This document shows, piece after piece, positions 7,923 through 15,902 of a DNA stretch of 21,826 nt. The notes below the pieces were generated by a model, which saw only the letters and a program-made list of their open reading frames with translations, was not told the origin of the DNA and did no database searches. The stretch is from Scytonema sp. UIC 10036. GTDB lineage: Bacteria; Cyanobacteriota; Cyanobacteriia; Cyanobacteriales; Nostocaceae. Within the stretch, counting starts at the first letter, position 1; every line of letters begins with the position of its first letter. A program made the translations under genes and the position numbers. The stretch is from the NCBI RefSeq assembly GCF_009725235.1, contig NZ_WJFC01000221.1, positions 1 through 21,826 of the forward strand, given 5' to 3'.

Positions 7923-10844
7923 ATGTCAACCCTTCTTCAAACACTGCTCATTGAAACTTTACCAGAAGATACAGACCCGATTTTGCGTTTGTATATCGAG
8001 AAGCTACTACCACCACTAGAACGGGAATTTAGTTTCATTTCAGCTTTAGGTGGTTCTTACGAAGCACATTACCAACTATTATCTCAGCTTGGTGACTCCT
8101 ATGCTCAAGAAAAAGCTCAAAGTTGGTCGAGTCGTGCAGATCAAAATTTATTGGTTCACGTTCTCAATGGCTTACTCACTGCTTGGAATATTAGTAAATA
8201 TTTACTCCAACCTTTATCAGATGTTGAAAAATATTTACTTTGTTTGGGATTAACTCTACATGACTACAACAAGTATTGTAACGGACAAGGAGAAGAAACG
8301 CCCAAAAATTGGCAAGTTGAAGAAATTATTAATGTGTGCCGCGATTTAGGAGAAAAACTTGAGTTTCAATTATTTTGGTCTGAATGGCAAGACTATCTCC
8401 CAGAAATTGCTTACTTAGCACAAAATACCCAAAATAAAGCTAGCACAAATATTTACCCCGCTAACTGGCTTGTTCCTAAAATTAAAGATCGCCGACGTTT
8501 GGAAATTCCTTTGCGTCGTCTGCTTGCTTTTGGCGATATTGCAGTCCATTTCAGCGATCCAGGAGATATAGATACTCAAACTGGAGGACAACGACTGCGG
8601 GAACAACTGCGATTCTTAAATATTAACAAAAATTTGGTTTATCATCGCTTGCGAGATACTGTAGGTATCCTCAGTAATGGGATTCATAACGCCACAATTT
8701 TGTTTGCTAAAGAATTCGATTGGGAACCAATTTTGTTCTTTGCTCAAGGTGTTATTTATCTAGCACCACCAGATAATGAAACTCCAGAGATTCAAAAACT
8801 TCAAGAATTTATTTGGACTCAAGTCAGTGGAGTCTTAGCTAGTAAAATGATGGGAGGAGATATTGGGTTTAAGCGAGATGGAAAAGGCTTAAAAGTTGCA
8901 CCGCAAACCTTGGAATTATTTTCTCCAGCAGAACTTATTCCCAAATTACCACGAGTCATTGAGGTTAAAGTCGCAAATAGTAAAGACCCCGCAACACCCA
9001 AACGTTTGGAGAAGTTATCTTTAACTGAAACTGAACGAGAATTTCTCAGCAAGGGTGCTGATATTCGAGCCGATCGCATTGCCGAATTTATTTTTCTCAC
9101 TCAAAAGGAATTTTTTGGTGAGTCTCTAGAATACATAAATTGGATGCTCAATACTCTGGGAATTAGCAACCAAATATCACCAGAGGAAACACAAGTACAA
9201 TCAGGAGGTGTAAATTATGGATGGTATCATGCTGCTGCTTGTTATATTGCGAATTATACGACTTTAAAACCAGAAGATGTATCGGAATCTATCGAAAAAT
9301 GGGCTGAAGATTTAGTAAATTGGGCAAATGAAAATCACTTACTTTCCTCACATTCTAGCCCTATTCGCGATATTTTCTATGATTACTTAACTCAATATTT
9401 AGAAGTACAAGCATGGGATAGCGATCGCACTTCATTCGACACTGAATTTACAGCCTATGCCAATGCGAAAACAAAGGTAGCAAAACAACCTATTTGTTCG
9501 TTAAGTTCAGGTGAATTCATCTCTGAAGACCAAATGGATTCTGTGGTTTTATTTAAGCCACAGCAATATAGCAATAAAAACCCTCTTGGAGGGAGACAAA
9601 TCAAACGAGGTATTTCCAAAATATGGGCTTTGGAAATGTTACTCAGACAGGCTTTTTGGTCTGTCCCAGCAGGAAAGCTAGAAGAACAACAACCCGTCTT
9701 TTTGTATATCTTTCCGGCTTATGTCTATTCTCCTCAAACAGCTGCTGCTATCAAGTTGTTAGTCAACAATATGAAATCCATCAATCTGTGGGATGTTCGC
9801 AAGCAGTGGCTGGAGAAGAAAATGGATATTCATGCTTTGCAATCCGTCCCCTGGTTAAGTGATGAAGCAAATTTAGGGCGATTTGAAAAGGATAAATATG
9901 CGAAAGAAGATTTGCCTTTTATGGCAATGAACTATACAACTACACGAGGGAAAACACTCACTGATGCATGGGTACAACCTGCTTTTCTTGCTTTATCGCT
10001 TTCCATATTGCTAGGAGTCAAAGTTATAGCAACTAGTAGTTCCGTTCCGCTTTATAACAGCGATAGTGATTTTAAAGAGTCAATAGTTCTCGATGCACCC
10101 GCGTCATTTTGGAATTTACTCGGATTGTCTAATTCGTTGCGAATTCAAGATTTTCAAAATGCAATGCAGCGACTTTTGATTGCATACAGTCTTCATTTAG
10201 AAACTCGGAGTTCTCCACCAGATGCTAAATGGCGAGATTTGATTAAAACAGTTCGGGAGGTGACAACAAATGTATTAAATATTTTTTGTCTAGCAGCAGA
10301 GGGTTTACGACGCGATAAACGAGATATACCCAGCCAAGAAGAAGTTAGGCGTTATTGGCAATATGCTCAACTTTGGGTAAAACAAGATAATTTTAGGCTA
10401 AACGGAGGCATTTTTCTCATGAAGTTAATCGAAAAGCTAGTACAGCAATATCGCGTGTTTTATCAAGCTAATTTGGGCGAATCCAGCCATACAATTTTAC
10501 TTCCTTTATCAAAAGCTATGGAAATGATTTTGTCAGTTCCCCAGCAAGTTGATGTCGATGATTTAATTTTACAGGCTTCCGGACAAATTCAAGATGCTTT
10601 GGGGCGTCAAGAAGTTTATAAACGTCCTTTGATGATGGATAAATCAATGGATAAAACTAAAAGGGAGGAGCAAGAATTAATGGCAATTCATGCTTTTATG
10701 ACGACTTGTGTTCGCGAACTGTTTCTTGAACTTTATAAAGGCGATCGCGCTTTGCTTCAAGAAAATCGCAATCGGATTAAATCTGGAGCAGAATTTGCTT
10801 ATCGTTGGTTGGCTTTACAAGAAAAATCTGCAAAATTCTCCTAA
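7923..10844 (+). CDS. cas10d: Cas10d (Csc3), large subunit with HD nuclease, type I-D
   Basis: This 973-residue protein is the I-D signature large subunit. It scaffolds the effector and carries the HD nuclease that cuts target DNA. The N-terminal HD domain shows H79, the H113-D114 pair (in TLHDYNK) and a later acidic segment AFGDIAVHFSD (202-212). The middle holds the diverged palm-like region (for example ILFFAQGVIYLAP, about 270-282), with no GGDD cyclase motif. The C-terminal 140 residues are helix-rich and correspond to the small subunit. Start at 7923: no Shine-Dalgarno is visible because the upstream sequence is heptamer repeat, but it gives the expected N-terminus. The 468-bp gap to cas3' is unusually long for the operon. 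An internal start at 10419 is described separately. Confidence 0.95.
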   Translation: MSTLLQTLLIETLPEDTDPILRLYIEKLLPPLEREFSFISALGGSYEAHYQLLSQLGDSYAQEKAQSWSSRADQNLLVHVLNGLLTAWNISKYLLQPLSDVEKYLLCLGLTLHDYNKYCNGQGEETPKNWQVEEIINVCRDLGEKLEFQLFWSEWQDYLPEIAYLAQNTQNKASTNIYPANWLVPKIKDRRRLEIPLRRLLAFGDIAVHFSDPGDIDTQTGGQRLREQLRFLNINKNLVYHRLRDTVGILSNGIHNATILFAKEFDWEPILFFAQGVIYLAPPDNETPEIQKLQEFIWTQVSGVLASKMMGGDIGFKRDGKGLKVAPQTLELFSPAELIPKLPRVIEVKVANSKDPATPKRLEKLSLTETEREFLSKGADIRADRIAEFIFLTQKEFFGESLEYINWMLNTLGISNQISPEETQVQSGGVNYGWYHAAACYIANYTTLKPEDVSESIEKWAEDLVNWANENHLLSSHSSPIRDIFYDYLTQYLEVQAWDSDRTSFDTEFTAYANAKTKVAKQPICSLSSGEFISEDQMDSVVLFKPQQYSNKNPLGGRQIKRGISKIWALEMLLRQAFWSVPAGKLEEQQPVFLYIFPAYVYSPQTAAAIKLLVNNMKSINLWDVRKQWLEKKMDIHALQSVPWLSDEANLGRFEKDKYAKEDLPFMAMNYTTTRGKTLTDAWVQPAFLALSLSILLGVKVIATSSSVPLYNSDSDFKESIVLDAPASFWNLLGLSNSLRIQDFQNAMQRLLIAYSLHLETRSSPPDAKWRDLIKTVREVTTNVLNIFCLAAEGLRRDKRDIPSQEEVRRYWQYAQLWVKQDNFRLNGGIFLMKLIEKLVQQYRVFYQANLGESSHTILLPLSKAMEMILSVPQQVDVDDLILQASGQIQDALGRQEVYKRPLMMDKSMDKTKREEQELMAIHAFMTTCVRELFLELYKGDRALLQENRNRIKSGAEFAYRWLALQEKSAKFS
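10404..10408 (+). promoter_or_regulatory. Internal Shine-Dalgarno within cas10d
   Basis: A full GGAGG core inside the cas10d coding sequence lies 10 nt before an in-frame ATG (10419-10421). No comparable site is present before cas10d's own start. It marks the likely entry point for independent translation of the small subunit. Confidence 0.6.
10419..10844 (+). CDS. cas11d: Cas11d small subunit, internal translation product of cas10d
   Basis: The ATG at 10419 is in frame with cas10d (codon 833) and is preceded by GGAGG with a 10-nt gap. It would give a 141-residue, helix-rich protein (begins MKLIEKLVQQYRVFY) identical to the Cas10d C-terminus. Type I-D and some other type I systems are known to make the Cas11 small subunit by internal initiation in the large-subunit gene, and the small subunit lines the effector backbone in several copies. 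The size and position fit that precedent. A second in-frame ATG at 10680, after GGGAGGAG, would give only 54 residues and is less likely. No experimental support can be seen in sequence alone. Confidence 0.62.
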   Translation: MKLIEKLVQQYRVFYQANLGESSHTILLPLSKAMEMILSVPQQVDVDDLILQASGQIQDALGRQEVYKRPLMMDKSMDKTKREEQELMAIHAFMTTCVRELFLELYKGDRALLQENRNRIKSGAEFAYRWLALQEKSAKFS

Positions 10845-10856
10845 TTCTCCAATACA

Positions 10857-10918
10857 GAATCCAAAATCTAAAGTCCAAAATTCTCCAATCCAAAATCCAA
10901 AATCTAAAATCCAAAATA
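10857..10918. repeat. AATCCAA/AATCTAA heptamer repeat between cas10d and csc2
   Basis: About nine AATCCAA/AATCTAA-like heptamers, some degenerate, fill the 76-bp gap from just after the cas10d stop to 2 nt before the csc2 start. Read through in frame they give the artefactual upstream extension of the csc2 ORF (repeated NPKSK). No ribosome-binding site is left between the repeat and csc2. Confidence 0.85.
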
Positions 10919-10920
10919 CC

Positions 10921-11913
10921 ATGAGCATTCTTACAACTTTGAAGCCTGAATTTCAATCTGCATTTCCCCGTTTGGCATCTGGAAAGTATATTCATTTTAT
11001 CTTGTTACGTCACAGTCAATCGTTCCCTGTGTTTCAAACAGATGGAATTCTCAACACTGCACGCACGCAAGCGGGTTTGGGTAAGACAGATGAAAGCAAA
11101 AAACAAATTAGCCGTTTGGTGATGTTTAAGCGCAAACAAACGACTCCTGAAAGACTTGCTGGACGGGAATTACTGCGTGGTTTAAGTCTGACAAGCGCGG
11201 ATGATGCGAATAAGGATAAATACTGTGAATATAATGGGGAAAAATCTTGCAAAAAGTGCCCGGATTGTATTATTTACGGATTTGCGATCGGTGACAGTGG
11301 TTCGGAACGTTCTAAAGTCTATTCTGATTCGGCTTTTTCCCTGAGTGCTTACGAGGAGTCCCATCGCAGTTTTACTTTCAATGCACCTTTTGAAGGGGGA
11401 ACGATGAGCGAAGCAGGGGAAATGCGAAGCAGTATCAATGAATTGGATCATGTGATTCCAGAGGTGACATTCCCCACAGTAGAAACGCTGCGCGACTCTA
11501 CCTATGAGGGTTTTATCTACGTTTTGGGTAACTTACTGCGTACTAAAAGATATGGCGCTCAAGAATCGCGCACGGGAACAATGCGGAATTACATTGCTGG
11601 AATTGTTTTTAGTGATGGTGAAATTTTTAGTAATTTACATTTCACTCAAGCACTTTATGATGCTTTAAAAGGAGATATCCATACTCCTATTAGTGATGTT
11701 TTACAACAGGTAGAAAGGGTGGCAAATGATTTATTGAATGATGAACCTGTACGGAAAAATCAGTTGATTTTGGGGTCACAATTAGATGATTTGGTCGGTG
11801 AAATTAATGCCCTGTATCAAGATGAGGCTCGCTTGGTGGAAACTATGACTGCATTATACGGGCAAACTAAAGCTTATGCAGAATCTTTTGGAGCTAAAAA
11901 GAAGGGTAAGTAA
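10921..11913 (+). CDS. csc2: Csc2 (Cas7d), effector backbone subunit, type I-D
   Basis: This 330-residue Cas7-family protein binds along the crRNA spacer and forms the filament of the I-D effector. Four cysteines, C102, C110, C113 and C116 (in CEYNGEKSCKKCPDC), form the zinc-binding insertion known in Csc2 structures. The core carries the RAMP-like fold, including TRLKR-like LLRTKRYGAQESRTG near 225-240. The open frame extends upstream to 10708, but that part overlaps cas10d out of frame and encodes repeat-derived sequence. MSILTTLKPEF at 10921 is the natural N-terminus. Translation may rely on coupling or on a leader without Shine-Dalgarno, since none is visible. Confidence 0.95.
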   Translation: MSILTTLKPEFQSAFPRLASGKYIHFILLRHSQSFPVFQTDGILNTARTQAGLGKTDESKKQISRLVMFKRKQTTPERLAGRELLRGLSLTSADDANKDKYCEYNGEKSCKKCPDCIIYGFAIGDSGSERSKVYSDSAFSLSAYEESHRSFTFNAPFEGGTMSEAGEMRSSINELDHVIPEVTFPTVETLRDSTYEGFIYVLGNLLRTKRYGAQESRTGTMRNYIAGIVFSDGEIFSNLHFTQALYDALKGDIHTPISDVLQQVERVANDLLNDEPVRKNQLILGSQLDDLVGEINALYQDEARLVETMTALYGQTKAYAESFGAKKKGK

Positions 11914-11975
11914 TCTTTTCTCTATTTTCTTAGTGTCTCTATGGTTAAAAAATCAGTTTTGAACTGTAGAGGCGC

Positions 11976-12147
11976 TTTACCCCCCTTAATCCCCCCTTGG
12001 AAAGGGGGGAGATTAGATTTCCGGTTCCCTCCCCTTTCTTGGAAAGGGGGAGATTAGATTTCCGGTTCCCTCCCCTTTCTTGGAAAGGGGGAGATTAGAT
12101 TTCCGGTTCCCTCCCCTTTCCAAGGGGAGGGTTAGGGTGGGGTAAAA
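11976..12147. repeat. Palindromic element with internal 41-bp tandem repeats
   Basis: The outer ends are inverted repeats (TTTACCCCCCTTAATCCCC at 11976 and the complementary GGTTAGGGTGGGGTAAA ending near 12147). Between them a 41-bp unit is repeated three times with exact period (GATTAGATTTCCGG begins at 12011, 12052 and 12093). Each unit contains the foldback CCCCTTTCTTGGAAAGGGG. It fills most of the 261-bp csc2-csc1 gap. Such CCCCCTTAATCCCC foldbacks are frequent in Nostocales; the tandem expansion may be local. Confidence 0.9.
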
Positions 12148-12174
12148 CTAACGCTAATCCAAAATGATTTCATT

Positions 12175-12984
12175 ATGGTTTTATATCACTGCAATTTGAC
12201 ACTACACGATAATGTTTTCTTCGCCACTAGGGAAATGGGAATTCTCTATGAAACTGAGAAATATTTACACAATTGGGGGCTAAGCTTTGCACTTTTCTCC
12301 ATTCATTACATTCCCCAACCCTATCGGCTGCAAGGGGAACTGGCACAAAAACCCACATATTTAGATGCAAGCGCCGAACAAAATCTTTTACATCTCAATC
12401 AAGCCGGAATTTATGTATTTCCCGCTCAACCTATCAATTGGTCTTATCAAATCAACACCTTCAAAGCTGCTCAAGTTGGCTATTATGGTAAGTCAAAACA
12501 GTTTGGTGATAAAGGTGCTGATAAAAATTACCCGATTAATTACGGAAGGGCTAAAGAATTGGCTGTTGGCAGTCAATATCGCACATATATTGTTGCTCCA
12601 GAAACTATCAAAATTCCTCGTTGGATACGCTTGGGAAAATGGGCAGCAAAAATTAGAGTTGAAGTCATTAAACTTCCTGAACAAATCCTGCGATCGCAAT
12701 CTGGAGATTACACCTGTTTGCATCCTTTAAATCCTTTAGATTTGCCCAGTGAAACTCGGCTCTTACTTTATAACCGGATTGTTATGCCTCCCGTGAGTTT
12801 AGTCAGTCAAGCACAATTACGAGGTGAGCATATTTTTGCCAAGAAAAATGATAAAACGAAAAATAAGGAGTGGGAAGATTTTAAAGCAACATTAACAGTA
12901 GGACAATATCAACAATTACCTGAAGAAATTTATTTACCCAAGGTCACTTTTTATGGAGCAGGAAATGTCGTTGCAACAGCATAA
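12175..12984 (+). CDS. csc1: Csc1 (Cas5d), effector subunit, type I-D
   Basis: This 269-residue Cas5-family protein caps the 5' end of the crRNA in the I-D effector and contacts Cas10d. The N-terminus (LTLHDNVFFATREMGILYET, residues 8-27) is the most recognisable Csc1 signature. The ends are consistent with the family length of roughly 220-270 residues. The start at 12175 lacks a Shine-Dalgarno because a foldback repeat ends shortly before it. The 3' end overlaps cas6 by 20 nt, so the two are probably translationally coupled. Confidence 0.93.
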   Translation: MVLYHCNLTLHDNVFFATREMGILYETEKYLHNWGLSFALFSIHYIPQPYRLQGELAQKPTYLDASAEQNLLHLNQAGIYVFPAQPINWSYQINTFKAAQVGYYGKSKQFGDKGADKNYPINYGRAKELAVGSQYRTYIVAPETIKIPRWIRLGKWAAKIRVEVIKLPEQILRSQSGDYTCLHPLNPLDLPSETRLLLYNRIVMPPVSLVSQAQLRGEHIFAKKNDKTKNKEWEDFKATLTVGQYQQLPEEIYLPKVTFYGAGNVVATA

Positions 12985-13837
12985 GTTTACTACATTGCAT
13001 TCTATCGTTATCGAACTTGCAGCAGCAGATGTAGGAGAAATCCCCCCAACTTTATCTCGTGCATTGCACGCACTAGTAATCAAATGGTTAGCAGCCGCAA
13101 ATCCATCTGTGGCGGAAGCCGTCCATGCAAGTCAAAGTTCGCCATTGACGATTTCCGGTTTGTTGGGAAATCGCCGTCAGGGTGGGGTGCGTGTAGGAGA
13201 TTACTTTTATTTTCGGATTAGTTTATTGGATGGTGGTTTGGTTGAACCATTAATGCGGGGATTTGAACTGTCAGAGAATCAATCTTTAGTGTTAGGAGAT
13301 TTCCCCTTTGTCTTGCGGAATATGTACGCCTTACCGGGAACGCATCATTTAGCTGGTGCGGCTGATTATGCGCTGCTGTCACACCCAGCCCCAGTTTTAA
13401 CGGATATCGAGATGCATTTTTTCTCTCCTACCAGCTTTAAGCAAAATCAAAGCGTCCAGACTTTTCCCTTACCTGAATTGGTGTTTAACTCCCTGCATCG
13501 GCGGTGGAATGTTTTTGCACCAGAACAATACCAACTTCCGGCTTGTGAATGGAATGCTGTTGTCACAGGTTACGAACTGAAAACCTATGCACTCAAGATG
13601 GAAGGAGGTGCGGAGGTTGGGGCGCAGGGCTGGGTACGCTACCGATTTAGTTGTGCGGAAACGGCTCGAATTGCAACGATTTTGGCGAATTTTGCCTTCT
13701 TTGCTGGTGTAGGGCGTAAAACCGCTATGGGAATGGGACAAACACAGTTGGGCAATTCACAATTCAAAATTCAATCTTCAAAAACTCCTAATTATAAAAA
13801 ACCTCGTAGAAAGGGTTTTGAGGCTAACGCGAAATGA
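12965..13837 (+). CDS. cas6: Cas6 CRISPR RNA endonuclease
   Basis: This 290-residue RAMP-fold ribonuclease should cut array transcripts in the repeat, leaving the ATTGAAAC handle. It has a candidate catalytic histidine in the N-terminal helix (H35, in ALHALVIKWL) and the C-terminal glycine-rich loop GVGRKTAMGMG (about 248-258) that defines the family. I prefer the start at 12965 over 12953: a GGAG at 12955-12958 lies 6 nt before it. It overlaps csc1 by 20 nt, and its stop overlaps the cas4 start in ATGA. The last 30 or so residues (from NSQFKIQ) are low-complexity, basic, and encoded by a heptamer-repeat-like stretch, so the tail is probably a recent, non-conserved addition. Confidence 0.92.
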   Translation: MSLQQHKFTTLHSIVIELAAADVGEIPPTLSRALHALVIKWLAAANPSVAEAVHASQSSPLTISGLLGNRRQGGVRVGDYFYFRISLLDGGLVEPLMRGFELSENQSLVLGDFPFVLRNMYALPGTHHLAGAADYALLSHPAPVLTDIEMHFFSPTSFKQNQSVQTFPLPELVFNSLHRRWNVFAPEQYQLPACEWNAVVTGYELKTYALKMEGGAEVGAQGWVRYRFSCAETARIATILANFAFFAGVGRKTAMGMGQTQLGNSQFKIQSSKTPNYKKPRRKGFEANAK

Positions 13838-14418
13838 ACGAACAATTCTATCTTCCCCTTGCTTATCTAAATGCTTGGGAGTACTGTCCGCGCCGCTTTT
13901 TTCTGGAATACGAACTGGGAGAAAATGCCGACAACGAGCATATTATCATCGGTCGTCACTTGCACCGCAATGTTGATGATGAGGGGAAATCTGTTGAAGG
14001 TGACAAGGTGGTTTATCGACATCAATGGGTGTGGAGCGATCGCACGCTCATCAATGGCATTATCGATGCAGTCGAAGAAAAAGACAACCAGTTAGTGCCG
14101 TTGGAATTTAAAAAAGGACGCATGGCAAACCACTTGAACGACCATTTTCAACTATGTGGTGCGGCTATGTGTTTAGAAGAACGTACAGGAACTACCATTC
14201 CTTACGGAGAAATTTTTTACTATGCCAACCGTCGTCGCGAGCGTATTTATTTTACACCCGAATTGCGGTTAGCAACAGAACAAGCAATTCAAGCAGCGCG
14301 ATCCGCTATTGGAAGTGCAATGCCACCACCAATTGACAATGCGAAAAAGTGTCAGGATTGCAGCTTGCAGAAAATTTGTTTGCCTAAAGAAATCAAAAAA
14401 CTACGCCTTGAGGTATAA
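13834..14418 (+). CDS. cas4: Cas4 RecB-like nuclease
   Basis: This 194-residue protein trims and selects prespacers for PAM before integration. It shows the PD-(D/E)XK parts H44, D78 (GIIDAVE) and E91-x-K93 (PLEFKKG), with Q107 in the following helix. Four cysteines for an Fe-S cluster are C18 (YCPRR) and C173, C176 and C182 (CQDCSLQKIC). All expected residues are present, so it looks active. It overlaps cas6 by 4 nt (ATGA) and ends 3 nt before cas1. A GAGG about 10 nt upstream supports the start. Confidence 0.95.
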   Translation: MNEQFYLPLAYLNAWEYCPRRFFLEYELGENADNEHIIIGRHLHRNVDDEGKSVEGDKVVYRHQWVWSDRTLINGIIDAVEEKDNQLVPLEFKKGRMANHLNDHFQLCGAAMCLEERTGTTIPYGEIFYYANRRRERIYFTPELRLATEQAIQAARSAIGSAMPPPIDNAKKCQDCSLQKICLPKEIKKLRLEV

Positions 14419-14421
14419 ATT

Positions 14422-15399
14422 ATGTCTATTCTCTACGTCACTCAACCAGATGCAGTTCTCAGCAAAGCCGCAGAAGCTTTCAAAGTTGCCCTCAAACAAG
14501 AAGATGGCAATTGGGAGAAAAAATCCGTTCCCGCCCAAACTGTAGAACAAGTCGTCTTGATGGGAAATCCCCAAATTACAGGCGATGCTTTAGTCTATGC
14601 TTTAGAACTGGGAATGCCAGTACATTACCTTTCTGGTTTTGGGAAATACTTGGGTTCGGCGCTTCCCGCATACTCTCGTAACGGTCAGTTGCGACTGGCG
14701 CAGTATGCTGCTTACTGCGATGCAGCCCATCGTTTGGAGATTGTCAAAACAATTGTGACTGGCAAAATCCACAATCAACACGTTGTTTTATACCGCCACG
14801 ACCAAAAAGACAATCCCCTGAAATCTCGCAAACAGCTAGTCAAAGAACAAACAACCCTTAACGAGTTGCGCGGTGTTGAAGGATTAGCTGCACGGGAATA
14901 TTTTGCCGCTTGGTCAAAAATGCTTGAGGAAGAATGGTCATTTAACGGTAGAAATCGTCGCCCTCCCACGGACGCAGTCAATGCATTATTGGGTTTTGCT
15001 TACGGACTTTTGCAAGTTCAGGTAACGGCTGCAGTCCATATGGCTGGTTTAGACCCCTATGTTGGTTATTTACATGAGGCGACAAGAGGACAGCCAGCTA
15101 TGGTTCTCGATTTGATGGAAGAATTTCGCCCGTTGATTGCTGATAATTTGATTCTTTCAGTCATCAGCCACAAAGAAATTAAACCCGATGATTTTACCGA
15201 TAATCTTGGTGCGTACCGACTTTCCGAAAGTGGACGCAAACAGTTTTTGCAAGCCTGGGAACGAAAAATGAACGACGAGTTTAAGCATCCTACCTTTGGC
15301 TATAGTTGCAGCTATCGGCGTGCGATCGAATTGCAAGCACGATTGTTAAGTCGGCATTTGCAAGAGGGAGTTCCGTATAAGGCACTGGCACTGAGATGA
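14422..15399 (+). CDS. cas1: Cas1 integrase
   Basis: This 325-residue metal-dependent integrase inserts new spacers at the leader-repeat junction. Expected catalytic residues are present: E153 (RGVEGLAAREYF), H218 (GYLHEATRGQ) and an acidic residue in LDLMEEFRP (E233 or E234). The N-terminal beta domain and C-terminal helical domain are of usual length. The start at 14422 follows GAGG (14410-14413) by 8 nt. The gap to cas4 is 3 nt and the gene overlaps cas2 by 4 nt (ATGA), so the adaptation genes are tightly coupled. It is the only cas1 in the window, so it presumably serves both arrays. Confidence 0.97.
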   Translation: MSILYVTQPDAVLSKAAEAFKVALKQEDGNWEKKSVPAQTVEQVVLMGNPQITGDALVYALELGMPVHYLSGFGKYLGSALPAYSRNGQLRLAQYAAYCDAAHRLEIVKTIVTGKIHNQHVVLYRHDQKDNPLKSRKQLVKEQTTLNELRGVEGLAAREYFAAWSKMLEEEWSFNGRNRRPPTDAVNALLGFAYGLLQVQVTAAVHMAGLDPYVGYLHEATRGQPAMVLDLMEEFRPLIADNLILSVISHKEIKPDDFTDNLGAYRLSESGRKQFLQAWERKMNDEFKHPTFGYSCSYRRAIELQARLLSRHLQEGVPYKALALR

Positions 15400-15689
15400 G
15401 TACTTTATTTTACCTCGTCATTTACGACGTGCCAGACAATAAAGCAGCAAATAAGCGGCGAACAAAACTCCATAAAATGCTTTCAGGTTATGGGACATGG
15501 ACACAATACAGCGTGTTTGAATGTTTTTTAACCGCCGTGCAGTTTGCTAAACTAACAGTACAGGTTGAGAATTTGATTAAACCAGCCGAAGATTCAGTAC
15601 GTATCTATGTTTTGGACGCAGGTTCGGTACGCAAGACCATTACCTACGGTTCCGAGCAACCTCGACAGCAAGACACAATAATATTATGA
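15396..15689 (+). CDS. cas2: Cas2 adaptation protein
   Basis: This 97-residue ferredoxin-fold protein bridges two Cas1 dimers in the integration complex. It begins MSTLFYLVIYDVPD, with D11 the conserved acidic residue after the first strand, and continues KRRTKLHKMLSGYG and YSVFECFLT as in typical Cas2. The start overlaps the cas1 stop (ATGA). It is the last gene of the cas cluster, and leader 2 begins directly after its stop. The 3' half of this gene is duplicated as a broken copy at 20877-21059. Confidence 0.96.
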   Translation: MSTLFYLVIYDVPDNKAANKRRTKLHKMLSGYGTWTQYSVFECFLTAVQFAKLTVQVENLIKPAEDSVRIYVLDAGSVRKTITYGSEQPRQQDTIIL

Positions 15690-15902
15690 TATTAGGGTAG
15701 TCTTACAGATTTTTGGCAGGGCAAAGCACGGGCGAAAACCCCCCACCTCCCGCCAAAACGTCAGAACCTAGACAAATCAATAGTTTCAGCGATTGAGGTA
15801 TGAGCACAGAGCCTTTGATGAAAGCCTGAAATAAACTTTTAAAACAGTCCCGCCAAAAATGGTCGTGGAAACGTCTCTACAGTTAGCTTCCGTTGGCTGC
15901 CC
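15690..15902 (+). promoter_or_regulatory. Leader of CRISPR array 2
   Basis: The 213 bp between the cas2 stop and the first repeat carry the two leader blocks: a distal 48-nt block (15711-15758, TTTTGGCAGG...CCCGCCAAAA) and a proximal 23-nt block (15849-15871, CCCGCCAAAAATGG...). They are separated by 90 nt, with 31 nt from the second block to the repeat. Array 1's leader has the same arrangement. A 213-bp near-copy (about 91 percent identical by hand count) is at 21060-21272. Confidence 0.88.
15815..15843 (+). promoter_or_regulatory. Candidate promoter of array 2
   Basis: TTGATG (15815-15820) and TTTAAA (15838-15843) lie 17 nt apart, each matching four of six consensus positions. Transcription would begin near 15850, at the proximal leader block. 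The -10-like TTTAAA is kept in the duplicated leader at the right end, but the -35 is weaker there. This is suggestive only. Confidence 0.3.

Noticed and set aside
8850..8870. GGDIG in Cas10d as a cyclase GGDD motif
   Set aside because: It lacks the second aspartate, lies in the wrong context (residues 311-315), and Cas10d is not expected to make cyclic oligoadenylate.
10255..10275. GGGAGGTGA before ATG in cas10d as another internal start
   Set aside because: The ATG at 10270 is out of frame with cas10d and runs into a stop after two codons.
10708..10920. Upstream extension of the csc2 reading frame (71 codons)
   Set aside because: It overlaps cas10d out of frame and then encodes repeated NPKSK from heptamer repeats; the natural Csc2 N-terminus starts at 10921.
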